Shown here in pieces: positions 1 to 12,211 of a stretch of DNA of 64,000 nt. Under the pieces are notes generated by a model, which saw only the letters and a list, made by a program, of their open reading frames with translations, was not told the origin of the DNA and did not search any database. A program made the translations under genes and the position numbers. The stretch covers positions 124,001 through 188,000 of the forward strand of contig MU128991.1 of the NCBI GenBank assembly GCA_014904985.1. Direction: 5' to 3'. The stretch is from Hydnum rufescens UP504 (taxonomy: Eukaryota > Basidiomycota > Agaricomycetes > Cantharellales > Hydnaceae). The number at the start of each line of letters is the position of its first letter. The first letter of the stretch is position 1.

Positions 1-2891
1 CACTGGCTCAAGGTACCTGCCATTCTTGAGCCAAATACCTGATTACGCTCATGAAAAACCTAACAGATCTCCAATGATGACTATACTACAAACTGGGCAT
101 AACCATGATGTTTCAGATCTCGCGACCCAGATCTCCGAGCTTACGGCGAAAGTGGACAGCATCCTATCGGATCTTTCTGTCCCCACCGAAACCCAAGAAC
201 GGTGTATAGGATGGCGAACTCACTGGCCGCAGCGGGGATCCTGCCGACCAATTCCGCGAAACGGTGTCTACCACATTGGAGCTTTTGATCGAGTTGCATG
301 ATACTGCGCAGGCTGAACTCGACGTGGTACCCTGGCAGACAAAATGAGCCAATTATCGTTGAATCTGTCTGACTTGGGTCTTGGGAATGAGGCCTTTGAG
401 GTCCAAAGTACCACAGCTACCCTGCACCGGACGGGAGAGGACGTATCAGCCCCCCCCCCGCTCCCCCCACCGAGCTTTCCAGGGCTCTTTTGCGTCTTGG
501 CCGCCACGATGAAGCCTCCGCAAGGCCGAGGAGGCCACACACCTCTACCTCTCACTAGTAACAGATCGACCGGAGGTATTCCGCCCGGATCTTGCCTCTT
601 CTTTCATCGCCCTGTCTGCTTGCCGTTCGGAGTGTGGTCTTCATGAGGAAGCCCTCACAGCGATCGAACAGGCCGTGGTCATTTATCCCGCACTAGTAAA
701 AGAACAACCAGATGTATTCCGTTCACACCTCGCTCACAGCCTTGAGAATCTTGCCATTGATCTTTTATAATTTGGGGACCGCAAGAAAGGATTCGAGCTG
801 ATTGAGTAGGCCGTGAGCATTTACCGACTGTTGGCGGCGTATCGACCCAAGATGCTCCGCCCATACCTCGCTCGATCCCTTAACGATCTCTCCATTCGTC
901 TCTCAGAATCTGGCCGCCATCTGGAAGCATTCGGGGCAAGTGAGGAAGCCCTGACCATTCACCGTCCACTACTAGCAGACCGACCGAATGTATTCCGTCC
1001 ACATCTTGCTCGCTCTCTTGACAACTTCTCCACTGATCTTTCTCAATTTGGCCGGCATGAGGAAGCGATCAAGACGAGTGAGGAGGCCGTGAGCATTTAT
1101 CGCCCACTAGCGGCCAATCGACCACATGTGTTTCGTGCACCTCTCGCTCGCTCTTGTCACAATCTCTCTGCGTCTCTGGGACTTTGGCCGCCGTCAGGAA
1201 GCCCTCCAGAATAGCGAGGAGGCTGTGAGTATCTATCGCCCACTGGCGGACGTTCGACCGGACGTATTCCGACCACTTCTTGCTCGCTCACTTGGCGACC
1301 TCTCCATTCGTCTTCAGGCTTCGGCCGTCGCGAGGAAGCATTCAAGGCTACTGAGGAGGTTGTGGGCATTTATCGCTTGCTAGCGGCTGATCGCCCAGAA
1401 GCCTTCCGCTTCGATCTTGCTCGTTCATTAGGCAACTTTCTATTTATCTCTCGGACCTTGGCCGGCATACTAAAGCACTCAGGGCGAGTGAGGATGCTGT
1501 GGAGATTTACCGCTCGTTGGCGACGGGTCTACCCGATGTATTCCTCTCAGATCTTGCTCACTGCCTTGGTCACCTCGCAACTCATCTTACGCAATTGATC
1601 GACGTGAGGAAGCGCTCAAGGCAAATGAAGAGGCTGTGAACATTTACCGCCCGCTAGCCGCGGATCGACCGGTATTCCGATCAGATTTCGCTGACTCTCT
1701 TCACAGCCTCTCCATTCGCCTTTCAGGAATTGGGCGGCGCGAGGAGACCCTCAAGACAACTGAGGAAGCCTTGGCCATTTATCGCCCAGTAGCAACAGAT
1801 CAACCGGATGTATTCCTTTCATATCTCGCTCGCTCTCTGGGCAGTTTCTCTCTCTATCTTTCTGAATTCGGTCACCATCGAGAAGCGCTTGATGCATGTG
1901 AGGAGGCCGTGAACATATGCCGCCCGTTGGCTGTGGATCTACCCAATGCATTCCAACCGGATCTTGCTCGCCTAATCAGCAATCTCTCTGGTCGCCTTAC
2001 AGAATTTGGCTGCCATGCAGACGCACTTGAGGCGAGTGAGGAGGCGATAAGAATTTACTGTTCATTGGCCGAGGGTCGCCCAGATGTGTTCCGTCCAGAT
2101 CTCGCTCGTTGTCTAGGCAACCTCTCTGTCTCTCTTTCAGAATTTTCCCGTCTTCAAGAAGCAATCAAGGCAAGCGAGGAGTCTGTGGCCTTTATCGGCT
2201 CCTGGCGATAGATCGACCGGATGTATTTCGCCCAGACCTTGCCAACTCTCTTGGCAATCTCTCTGTCTTTCCTTTGGAATTAGGCCGCCGTGAGGCAGCC
2301 CTCAAAGTGAGTGAGGAGACCGTGGGCATTTACCGCCCATTGGCGGCAGATCGACCAGATGTATTTCGTCCGCACCTCGCCCGCTCTGTCGGCAACATCT
2401 CTGTCCATCTGTCACTATTTGGGCGTCACAAGGAGGCACTTGAGAAGAATGAGGAAGCCGTGAACATATACCGCTCGCTGGTAGCGGATCGACCCGATGC
2501 ATTCTCCTCAAACCTTGCCAACTCTCTCACCAATATCACCCGGCGTCTTTCGGAACTTGGTCGCCATGAGGAAGCGCTTGCAGCCATCGAAGGAGCCTTG
2601 AGCATTTACCGTCCGCTTGCGGCGGATCGACTCAGTGTCTTTAATTCCGAGCTAGCGCGCTCACTCCCCAACCTCTTCCACGTTCTTTCTAAACTTGGTC
2701 GTATGCCTGAGGCTCTTCCAGTAATTCAAGAAACGGTGGACTTGCTACGACCTCTCGCGGCAGAACGCCCTGCCGTCTTTGCTAAAGCTTTCGCGTCAGC
2801 ACTGTCCAGGCTTTCACGTTGCCATTCAGGCATGGGGCAGCACGAGGAAGCGCTACGAGCTCAAACAGAAGCGGATAGTCTTGGCTTATAG
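1..2891 (+). CDS. Tetratricopeptide-repeat protein, 5'-truncated by the window edge, multiply frameshifted
   Basis: The left edge lies inside this gene: the first 60 bases match the middle of the second TPR gene near 4720-4780. Downstream, units of about 45 residues repeat with the pattern LARSLGNLSxxLSxLGRxEEAL followed by EEAVxIYRPLAADRPDVFRP, i.e. helix-turn-helix TPR units that usually scaffold protein-protein contacts. The frame changes many times (near 201, 236, 1190, 1315, 1440, 1600 and 2200). At least the first two changes are repaired by restoring one G in a G run, judged against the second gene. It ends with a tag stop at 2889-2891 after a conserved tail ending in DSLGL. It may be a pseudogene or an intact gene damaged by consensus errors. 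Function is unknown; the family is expanded in Agaricomycetes (general knowledge). Confidence 0.7.
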
Positions 2892-3666
2892 ACCTGTGCT
2901 GCATGGCCCTCCTAAGAGTGGTTCCTGGCGGGATGTACGTTCTGTGGGGTGATCCATAGCATATGTGTCGGCACTATGTTGTGGAACCACCCGATATTTG
3001 GGACTGGGCCGGGTGGAATGTTACGGGGGAAGCCAGCCAGATTCATTTGTTTTGATGTGGTGGCCCTTGCCTTCGTTGGATCTTTCCCCCATTGATCGAC
3101 CTATGCCGTGTCTGACTGGGTGTTGTCTGGTCTCTTCTATCTTTTAATTTACTTTTGGCACCTACCCCAGGAGGAAATTGGACGGTTTCGTAGGCTAATT
3201 CTGATCAGTCGATCGTTCGCTTCCTCTCTGCTAGGCGCGGGAAGGGCTAGTTGCTCGGGCGAATGAGAATTGATATGTAAAGGACTTTAAATATAGTAAT
3301 ACAGTTAGTGTTAAAGAATACACACCTGAGTCCGTCTGAGCCAACTCCTGCGACTTGACTTGCGGGGTTGGGAGTCGCGGGACTCGATTTTGGAGCGACT
3401 TTCTTCGGTCGAGCGACTCAAGCCACAATGCATAGCAATCCAACCTTGATTGGGCAAGAGACTGCTTCTGTCGCTCTAATGATTGCGGGACTTCCAGTCC
3501 AGATCGTCTCTTTCAAAGCCTTTGCCTCGCTCTTGTGCATGTGTTGGGATTGGAATCTCGCCTTGATTACATAATCCATACACTTCCTAATAAGTTTTCC
3601 TCTAACAGCATGCTAAATTATTTAATTGTGGTATTCGATAACTTGCCTCACCTTCTAGCACGTTCC
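2892..3666. other. Intergenic region between the two TPR genes
   Basis: No convincing gene. It holds the 3' flank of the first TPR gene, which shares short blocks with the 3' flank of the second gene (for example the TTTAATTT-rich stretch near 3145 and near 7255), and then the promoter side of the second gene. The shared 3' flanks support duplication of a whole gene rather than of repeats alone. Confidence 0.5.
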
Positions 3667-6600
3667 ATGTCCAGAAGACTCTGGAAAACTTTAAGACATA
3701 GGGACCCAACGCCATCACCCCAGCCTAGTGATTCCATTCCTTCTGGTTCCACGTCCATCGAACAACGCATCAGCCGGATCTTCCAGCCAGATCCCAGCCA
3801 ACTTATGCAGACTCCCCCAACGATCACACGGGTCCGAATGGACTTCTGCGCTCGCTGTGGCTTCGATCGAGTCCGCATTCCTGCCCTACCAGGAGCACTT
3901 GTAGGACCGGTAACTCAAATCCTGGATGTCTTGGCGGAGATAAGTGAGGCCGTTAAAACCATGCGCGATGGAAAAGAGGGATGCGTGCACCTTATATCCC
4001 GGGTCATGAGGTTTTCCACCTCTTTGTGGAGGACTTGAGAGGGAGCAATATTCCAATCCCTGATGGTTCGCCGACCGCTGTGAGACTGTTCGCCTTAAAG
4101 AGGTGTGTATCCCTCAATCTTTGTTCATTCTCTCTTTCCAGCCGTTAGATTCATCTTCCTCTCTGTCAGCAACTTGAAGGCAATCAAAGCCGATGTAATG
4201 CGTTGGTCTGACCTGGGCCTGCTGGATAGGTATGTCAAGCGTGATGAGTCAACGCTGGACTATTGAGGCACGGAGAGAACTTGACGGATTGCTTGAACAT
4301 GCTGCATGTGAGTGTCTTTTCAACGTTCTCATTCTTGTGAAGCCAGAGTTTCCTGATATTGTCACCAAGCTTGTGGCGTCTGTGAGATATCCAGTGTCGT
4401 GGACAGAATAGAAACAACAGTGTTTCCTGGTGCATCTGTGTTAATAAGTCGGAAAGGGGACAGAGAGGGCACATCCTCATCCTCATCGGGAGCTCGGCCG
4501 TCAGTGCGGCCGCCACCACACCGCCGCCGCCACCGCCACCGCCACCGCCACCGCCGTCAGCACCACCATCTGGGGCGCCATCATCAGCACCACCGCTGGC
4601 TTCACAGAGCCTTCACAGCCTCCTCCAGCGTCCAGCGGGTCAGGTAATGTTCGAGCAGATTGGAGTGGCTGTGCAAGCTCGCCTGGAAGCAGTGGGATTA
4701 CGGGCGACCCCGACGTCCCCTGGCAGGTACTTACCGTTCTTGAACCCACTACCTGATTACACTCATGAAGAACCGAACAGATCCCCAGTGTTTACTGTAC
4801 TGCAAACTGGGCATAACCGCTTTGTTTCATATCTCAGGACACAGATCTCTCAGCTTACGGTGCAGAGTGTCGTATCGGATCTTGCCGCCCCCACCGAAAT
4901 CCAAGAGCGGTCTATAGGATGGAGAATGGACTGGCCGCAGAGCGAGGATCCGGCCCCCAACTCCGCGAAACAGTGTCCACCACATTGGGGCTTTTGAACG
5001 AGTTGAATAATATTGCACAGGCCGACCTCGATGTGGCCACCCTGGCAGACAAAATGAGTCAATTATCATTCAATTTGTCCGACTTGGGTCTTTCGGATGA
5101 GGCCTTTGAGGTCCAGAATGCCGCAGTTGGTCTGCACCGGGAGGGACAAGACGTATCAGGCCTTGCTGCTTCGCTCACCGAGCTTTCCAAGGCTCTTTTA
5201 CTTCTTGGCCGCCACGATGAGGCCCTCCCCAGGGCCGAGGAAGCCCTACGCCTCTACCTCTCGCTAGTAGCAGATCGACGGGATATATTCCGCCCAGATC
5301 GTGCCTGTTCGTTCATCACCCTGTCTGCTTGCCGTTCGGAATGTGGTCTCCATAGGGAAGCCCTGACCGCAACTGAACGGGCGGTGGACATTTACCGCTC
5401 ACTAGCAACAGACCAGCCAGATGCATTCCACCCACACCTCGCACGCAGCGTTAAGAATCTTTCCATTGATCTTTTTCGACTTGACCGCAATGAGGAAGCG
5501 TTCAAGGCGATTGAGGAGGCCGTGAGTATTTACCGGCGGTTGGTGGCGCGTCGACCCAATATATTTCGCCCATATCTCGCTTCCTCTCTTAACGAGCTCT
5601 CCAATTACCTCTCGAAATCTGGCCGCCACGTGGAAGCACTTGGGGCAACTGAGGAAGCATTGAGCATTCACCGTCCCTTAGCGGCGGAACGACCGAATGT
5701 ATTCCATCCATATCTTGCTCGCTCTCTTGAGCGCCTCTCCAGTGATCTTTCTCGGTTTGGCCGTAATGAGGAAGCACTCCAAGCGATTGAGGAGGCCGTG
5801 GGCATTTACCGGCGACTGGCGGCATACCGACCCAATACGTTCCGCCCATATCTCGGTTCCTCTCTTAACACCCTCTTCTTTCGCCTCTCGGAACTTGACC
5901 GCTACGTGGAAGCACTTGCGGCAACGGAGGAAGCATTGAACATTTACCGCCCACTAGCAGTGGATCGACCGAATGAATTCGATTCACGTCTTGCTTGCGC
6001 CCTTCACAACTTCTCCCGTAGTCTTTCTTATTTTCCCCGCGATGAGGAAGCACTCAAGGCGGCCGAAGAGGCCGTGAGCATTTACCGGCGGCTGGTGGCG
6101 TATCAACCCAACAAGTACCGCCCATTTCTCGCCGACTCTCTTGATCAACTCTCTGTTCGCCTCTTGCACTGTGGCCACCATGTGAAAGCACTCGGGCAAA
6201 TGAGGAAGCATTGAACATTTACCGCCCACTAGCAGTGGATCGACCGAATGAATTCGATTCACATCTTGCTTACTCTCTTCACAACTTCCACTGTAATCTT
6301 TCTCATTTTGACCGCGATGAGGAAGCACTGAAGGTGATCGAGGAGGCGGTGAGCATTTACCGGCGGCTGGAGACAGATCGGCCAGGTGGATTTCGTCCAG
6401 ACATTGCCTCCTCTCTCAACCGGCTCTCTGCATCTCTCTCAAAATTTGGCCGTCACCAGGAGGCACTTGAGAAGAATGAGGAGACTACGAAGATATACCG
6501 TTCACTGGCAGCTAGTCGATCCAATGAATTCCGGCCAAAACTTGCCCACTCTCTCAACGATATCTCTCTTCATCTTTCGGCCCTTGGCCGCTATGAAGAA

Positions 6601-6918
6601 TCACTTGGAGCCATTGAAGAAGCTGTGGGCATCTACCGCCTGCTTATGGTGGATCAACCCGGAGCTTTCAATCCCAGCCTGGCACGCTCACTCTCCAACC
6701 TCTTTGACATTCTGTCTAATCTTGATCGTATGCCTGAGGCTCTTCCGGTAATTGAAGAAACAGTGAACTTGTTCCGACCCTTCGCGGCAAGGGACCCTGA
6801 CCTCTTTGCTGGGACTTTTGCATCTGAACTGTCCAGGCTTTCAAGTTGCTATTCAGACATGGGACAGCACAGAGAAGCATTGCAAACCCAGATGGAAGTG
6901 GACGGCCTTGGCTTGTAG
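3667..6918 (+). CDS. Four-helix-bundle-like domain plus TPR repeat protein
   Basis: Proposed exons are 3667-4102, 4170-4229, 4268-4309 and about 4403-6918, all with GT-AG junctions that keep frame. The N-terminus contains IPALPGALVGPVTQILDVL and further amphipathic helices, resembling the MLKL/HeLo-like four-helix bundle found at the start of fungal STAND and TPR proteins. Next come a short hydrophobic stretch (ILILIGSSAV), a run of about 12 prolines (near 4510-4560), then roughly ten TPR-type units of about 45 residues ending in DGLGL. One-base gaps are needed at about 4006, 4910 and 6195 to keep frame. The 4910 and 6195 sites are in short G runs, so the gene may be intact in the organism. 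The bundle assignment and any death or immune role are inference; the TPR assignment is strong. Confidence 0.65.
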
Positions 6919-8601
6919 AGCTGTACTGTGTAGTGTGGTGCCTCATAAGAGTGGTTGACTGGCGGAGTGTAGGAGGGATCCATATCATACATCGATCGAT
7001 CTATTCGGTGTTTAAATGAGTGTTGTCTGGGATTCAGATTTCTTTGGCTGTGCGTATAGCTTCCGTTATAGGTTGGATATATGTTTTGGTTCTGGTGTCT
7101 TTGTGGTGGTGTACGGTGTCTAACCGATCCGACAATCGCGTATGTAAGCTATAGGACGATCCGATAGCGCCGCATGGCTCAAGGATTAGGAGTCACGAAA
7201 AGGATCCTCCCGATAAAATGGTGCCTGTGCACATTCCTTCCACCTCTTCTATCGTTTAATTTCCTCTAGGCGCCTAGCCACCCTGGTTCCTGAGGGTAAT
7301 CGTCGTTTTAAAAAAAAAAAACAAAGAAGAAAGGTTCACCCGTTTACCCCGCTCTTCATCCGATCCAAACGGACTTGTTCCTTTTCGGTGCGCATCATCA
7401 ATTGCAAAGGGTTCTCGCGTAGGACCGAACCGGTGAGATGTCCCGCCCCCTCCCCGATGAATCGACGAGTTACGCGCCCCTCTCGTCTCTCATTCAGTAG
7501 GATCCTAAAGAAACACATGATCACGATGCTGGCGCTGGCTCGTTCATTGTTCCTTGACGACGCGACTGGAAGCGCATTCATTGTCCATCACCGGTCACTT
7601 GGAGCTTGGAGCTTGGTAGGGACCAATGAGCAATCGACTCTTCTGTAACTGTTGTCATGTAAGCTCACCTTCCTGCCTGACGGTGAATCGCCTCCGTGCC
7701 CTCCACCCAACATGACTAACACTTCACGACGACCCTGTAGGAAAAGCTATTGCACCACTTTTGTTTTAGGGGCTTCCAACAGACCCCTCGGAGGCGGATC
7801 AGTAGTCGAAGCGAAGCATTTTTAATTTTGTATGTCGAACTGTTATGTCCAGGCTCTTCATTTACCCGGAACTGCACTCTCTCGATCTCGCTTAGAGCAA
7901 CAAAAAAACCATATTAGGTAAGGGATTCTATTCTCCTTTTCATTCCGTTTTGCATTGTCTCGCCACCCTGATGAGGGCTGAGGACTGAACGGGTGGAATG
8001 ATCGAACCACCACCACCACCACCCCATGTGAAGCGAGGTGCCGCCCACCCACCCCCGACAACCCCCGGTCCTTCTTTCGCTTGTCATTTGGATGTGGCCA
8101 CCGACCGTCCGCGGCATTCCCAGGACCACCCCAGTGAATGAATGAATGAATGTGAGCGCGGCCAATACTCCCATGATCATTATTGTGGCTCGCTCTATCA
8201 GGGACGCCGCCCCCCAAAGTCAACAGCAAATCAAGCGTACTGTACTGTACTGTACTGTGATTTTTGAGGCATTCCACCATTCACCATTCGTCAGGCAGTC
8301 CGCTCCGACTTACTTCTGTCAGGTTGGTTGTGCCCTGATATCCGCAGAAAAATATTCCCAAGGATGGCTGGCAGTAATGAACCCAAAGGAACAAAAAAAT
8401 CTTTTCGTCCTCTCGTTCATGTTTGCTTGGGGAGCGTGTGGCCCTTGTTGGCAGATGTGCGCAGCACGTACACATGCTGCCGGGTATCAATCAATCGTAA
8501 CAGTACCTGTGTGCACGTCCCAGCGTACCTCAGAAACATTCGGCCTTGTTCGGTTGAGGCTCTCCCCTGTCCTGGCCCTCTTTCGAGCCCACAACGTATC
8601 T
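6919..8601. other. Intergenic region with simple repeats
   Basis: No supported gene. It contains a poly-A tract (about 7309-7321), a CAC/CCA trinucleotide run (about 8009-8025), a GAAT tetranucleotide repeat (about 8135-8151) and a five-base GTACT repeat (about 8236-8258). Open frames on both strands here are low-complexity or short and lack domain or splice support. Confidence 0.5.
8135..8258. repeat. Two adjacent microsatellites
   Basis: A tetranucleotide run of GAAT units at about 8135-8151 and a pentanucleotide run of GTACT units at about 8236-8258, both in a gene-free stretch downstream of TAF4. Confidence 0.8.
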
Positions 8602-10625
8602 TTACTTCGTGCCACATGATGCATTTCTCCGGAAGTACAACATAACACACGAACTCACAAACGAAAGCGCTAGGAATGCAGAGCAATAAAGCGTAGGGGG
8701 TGAGGAAGCATGTATCAAACGAGCATGCAATAACAGCAAGAGGCAAGAGGCAAGAGGATGACTTTCCAATTCACCCTCATGTCCACCCTCTCGCACTCCC
8801 TCGCCCGCCACCGTGTCCTCTCTCCTTGCGATCGCAAATTCGACATCTCGCGAGGTCAATACACGCGCTTCTTCCTCCTCTACGGAACGGCCCCCTACAC
8901 CGACGGCTTGCGTCTGCGGCATTGGAGCACGCATCCACCCCCCACCCGTAGGCGCTTTCGCAGGGAAGGCCGGCGCAGTTGTCCCTGGCGTCGTAGTCGC
9001 ACCAGTAGCACTCGTACCCGTCGTCGTCGCCGTCCCATTCGTAACTGGCGCCGACGGCTTTCTTGCCGTTGTCGAAGCCAACCCCGAAGTCCCAGCACCA
9101 GCACTACCACCAGTGGTAGTAACAGTCGTGCCTGTGGAAATACTACTACCTGCCCCAGCAGTCATCCAAGCATACTTTTTCGACCCCGTGGCGCGAGCAG
9201 CTTGGTCATCTTGTAACTTTTTACGAGCCTCGTCACTCATCGTTCTCGCCGTAACACCAGGTCCCATCTCCTTGGCGCGCTTCCGCTTCTTTCCTGTCCC
9301 TCCCCATCCGCGCCTTCCCCACTTCCGCCGTCGGGGGTGGCCACAAAACCGTTTTCAAGACGCTCGCGTCTCTCGCGTCGAATACGCGTCTCTTCTTCTC
9401 TATCGACTTTCTCAAGTGCTTGAAGCTGACGTGTTGTATCTCGTCGCACAACATGCGACCATAATGGTGTTGTGTTGTCGGAATACATCCCTGGCGGCCG
9501 GTTAACGCCAGACGAGGAACGGTGGTCGCGTGCGTGGATAGAGGATGTGATAAGGCCAAGAAGGCGCTCGCGTAGCGCAAGGGCAGCGTAATTAATCGAA
9601 TCGTCAGATACTTTAGTAACATTGTGCTTGCTTGCTATTTGGGATATTTGCATCAAACACAATATGCAAGTGAGGATAAATTAAGTGGATCGGTACCAAT
9701 AGAACGCATAGTCGGGCTTAATATTCGAGGGTGAATAAATGCTTGTTTTTTAGATCGGTCGTCGCGCATGATGAGATTCGCTAATGGTTGGTAGAATTCG
9801 TGTGACCGTTGGAGCGCTTCTTGTTCGGCCTAAGCCCCCACTCCGGGGGTAAGAGTCAGCAGGGTGATCTTCCGTTGGCAATGTTACAGTCATCACACCT
9901 TGAGATCTACTCCAGAGCTACCTAGGGCATCATTTATTTCATTAGGATCAGCAGAATCATGAGGATCTGGCTGTGGGGGTACTGGGGGTGCTGGAGCCGG
10001 AGTGGATGTTGGGGTAACAGAAGTGGGAGTTTGGACGCGTGATTGGGCATAAGATGTGTATGATTGAGCATGTTGAAGAGGGGGTCTAGGATAGGAAGAC
10101 TGAGCCTGGTATTGCTGCGGTGTGGGATAATATCCGTAGCTCTGCGGTGGATATGGATATTGAGAAGTTGGAGGGGTAGGGTAGTATTGCGTGTAGTACG
10201 GTGGACGCTGTTGAGCGGGAATGTACTGCTGTGGATTTGAATAAGATGGCCTAATAGACGCGGTGATTACTCTCTATCTCTGGTGTAGACAGTAGGAATA
10301 AGGGTTACCCTGCCACCGGCGTAGTAGATTGCAGCGCAGGATCGATAGCTACAGGATCTGGGACGAGTTATGGTCTTTGCCGCCTACGAGGTGCGCACGA
10401 CTCACTCTGGGGCTGCGGCCACTGCCCGGGGAGCGCTAGACCGCCCGTGCTGGGTGATCCGTACGGTTTTGAAGCCGTATTGGAGGGAAGAGGCGAATTC
10501 GTCGTAGGAAGCGCAAGACCCGTGTTCATCGCTGGAGAGCCGCCTGAGGGCAATACGAGCGTTGGTGGATCAGTTCGCGAGCGCTTGGCAGCCGACGGTG
10601 TCGCTGTCCGTGTGCCCTGGCTCAT
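8602..10625 (-). CDS. TAF4: TFIID subunit TAF4, C-terminal conserved domain
   Basis: TAF4 is a TFIID subunit that pairs with TAF12 through a histone-fold and supports Pol II preinitiation-complex assembly. On the minus strand a short Ser/Pro-rich start (MSQGTRTATPSAAKRSRTDP) is followed by a Gln/Tyr/Pro-rich stretch (10250-9960), then DALGSSGVDLK, a 69-nt intron, and SHEFYQPLANLI. The conserved block follows: ALRERL, TTPLWSHVVRRDTTRQLQAL, REEETRIRRERRERLE, then GPGVTARTMSDEARKKL and KKYAWMT. These last motifs are diagnostic of fungal TAF4. Between RERLE and GPGVTAR the frame moves by one missing base at the G-rich site near 9296-9305. Exons between 9660 and 9760, and the true C-terminus (a stop at 8602 gives an odd hydrophobic tail), are uncertain. 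It is divergent to mL44, with 143 bp between starts. Confidence 0.8.
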
Positions 10626-10768
10626 TGCAGGCGCGACGCGACGGTCAAGTTTCGTTTCAAGTTCAGGCACTTGGTGTAGTTTTTCGCAATTCGCCGCCAC
10701 CTTCATGGCCTCGACAGATTAGATACGGAAAACTTTGCTTTCGTCCTGTTAGACGCCCGCACTCCGAC

Positions 10769-12091
10769 ATGCGTCGCTTCCATCCAAATTCATTCCCTTT
10801 GCGATCCCTACCATCAACCAAGCGCATTTCGGCCCTTCCAAATGCGCCTTTTCCACCAACCCAGCTCATTGAGAGAATGACCCCAGCACAAACTCCTCAA
10901 CTTCCTCAGTTCTCTCCAGAAGAGTGGGGGTCTATCCAAGATCCAAGCCCTTCTGCGCTTCACGCGCTTGCCGCGCGTATTTCATTTCTTTCTACACATT
11001 CGCCCGCTGCGAAAGCCGAGCTTCTCACTCATGCTCTTACCCATCCTTCCTCGCTCTCTGTTTATGTAAAATACTATCCACGAGCGCCCCTTCCAACCTC
11101 CAATAAAGCTCTCGCTGCTGTGGGAAACAGTTTACTCGGTCTCTTTGCTGCAGAATGGGTGCACGCATCCTATCCTCATCTTCCTACACGGGCAATAAAA
11201 GCAGCCGTCTCAGCCTACGTCGGTCCCCGAACACTAGCAGACGTTGCAAAGGAATGGGGCGCACTACCACTCCTCGATGGGCTCGTAGTGTACGTTGTCT
11301 ACTCAGCTCGAAAGGAAAATTATATATTGACATGGCACCAGACGGACCCCGCCGAGGCTGTCCTGCCAGTCAATGCATTGGCCTCCTTCCCCGCTCTGTC
11401 ATCGCCCTATTGGCACGACATTCATCTCTTGCAGATGCACGCAATTTCACCCATACCCACTTCCTCTCCCGCATAGTAGACTTGGAACATCTCCTTAATT
11501 TTCGCGCTCCAAAAGTGGTCCTTGTAGAGACCGCGGCTAAATTCGGGATGGAGCGACCCATCTCAAGGTATACACAGCTTTTGTCCTCACTCTGGAGTTG
11601 TATTCGAAGTTTAATTTGTATTATTAGACTGATTGCAGAAACGGGTCGATATTCCAACGTCCCCATATTTATTGTTGGTATCTACTCAGGGAGCGAGAAG
11701 CTCGGTGAGGGCTTCGGGAACTCTCTCCGAATGGCGGAATATAGGGTGCGTATTTCTACATGAATAGTTCGTGTGGATGATACTGAGCGATGGACATGAG
11801 TAGGCGGCAGAAGATTCTCTTAATAGGCTCTATCTGACGCGACAGCCATCACATCTTGTCCGTCTCCCCACATCAGCCTTTCCCTCATCGTTCTCTTATC
11901 CCCATGGGCTCGGTTCATTCTCATCCCTTACTCGTCCACCAGCTCCGGGAGAAGAGTATGTGGCACAAGAGCTTGGAGAAGCAGAAGTATTATTCGCTTC
12001 TTCAGATCGGAGTGGGAAGCAGGTGGGGTTACTTGCAGAGCCTACTGCCGCGACTGCAAGGCGCCGGCAGCGGACCCTAGTGCTTCACTAG
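10769..12091 (+). CDS. Mitochondrial large-subunit ribosomal protein mL44 (RNase III-like fold)
   Basis: mL44 (yeast Mrpl3) is a catalytically inactive RNase III-fold protein of the mitochondrial large subunit. The start MRRFHPNSFPLRSLPSTKR is an arginine/serine-rich targeting presequence. It is followed by LLTHALTHPS, NKALAAVGNSLLGLF and LPTRAIKAAVSAYVG, typical of the family. The second half has HFLSR, VDLEHLLNFRAPKVVLVETA, ERPISR, then an intron (about 11563-11627) and LIAETGRYSNVPIFIVGIYS, GSEKLGEGFG, and a last exon ending at the tag 12089-12091. One C appears to be missing in the C run at 11389-11392: restoring it joins NALASFP to RSVIALLARHSSL. The gene converges with COX16, with 120 bp between stops. 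Confidence 0.85.
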
Positions 12092-12211
12092 GGGCGTCGG
12101 TTGTAGGGGTTGGTGATGGGATACAGCATGCATCATAATAATAAATAAACGAACAACCTTATGGCACTTGTGATAGTGATACACATCGTCGTGAATACAC
12201 ACGGAGAGAAA

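Noticed and set aside
4399..4647. His/Arg-rich frame (repeated HR dipeptides) at 4399-4647
   Set aside because: It is a shadow of the CCG/CCA repeat; the adjacent frame reads a polyproline linker that joins the spliced N-terminal exons to the TPR part.
7858..8280. Minus-strand frame of 140 residues with Trp/Val-rich repeats
   Set aside because: It is generated by CAC/CCA simple repeats and the GAAT and GTACT microsatellites; no domain or splice support.
8813..9505. Plus-strand frame of 230 residues, Val/Pro-rich
   Set aside because: It is antisense to the TAF4 C-terminal exons, whose minus-strand translation carries diagnostic family motifs.
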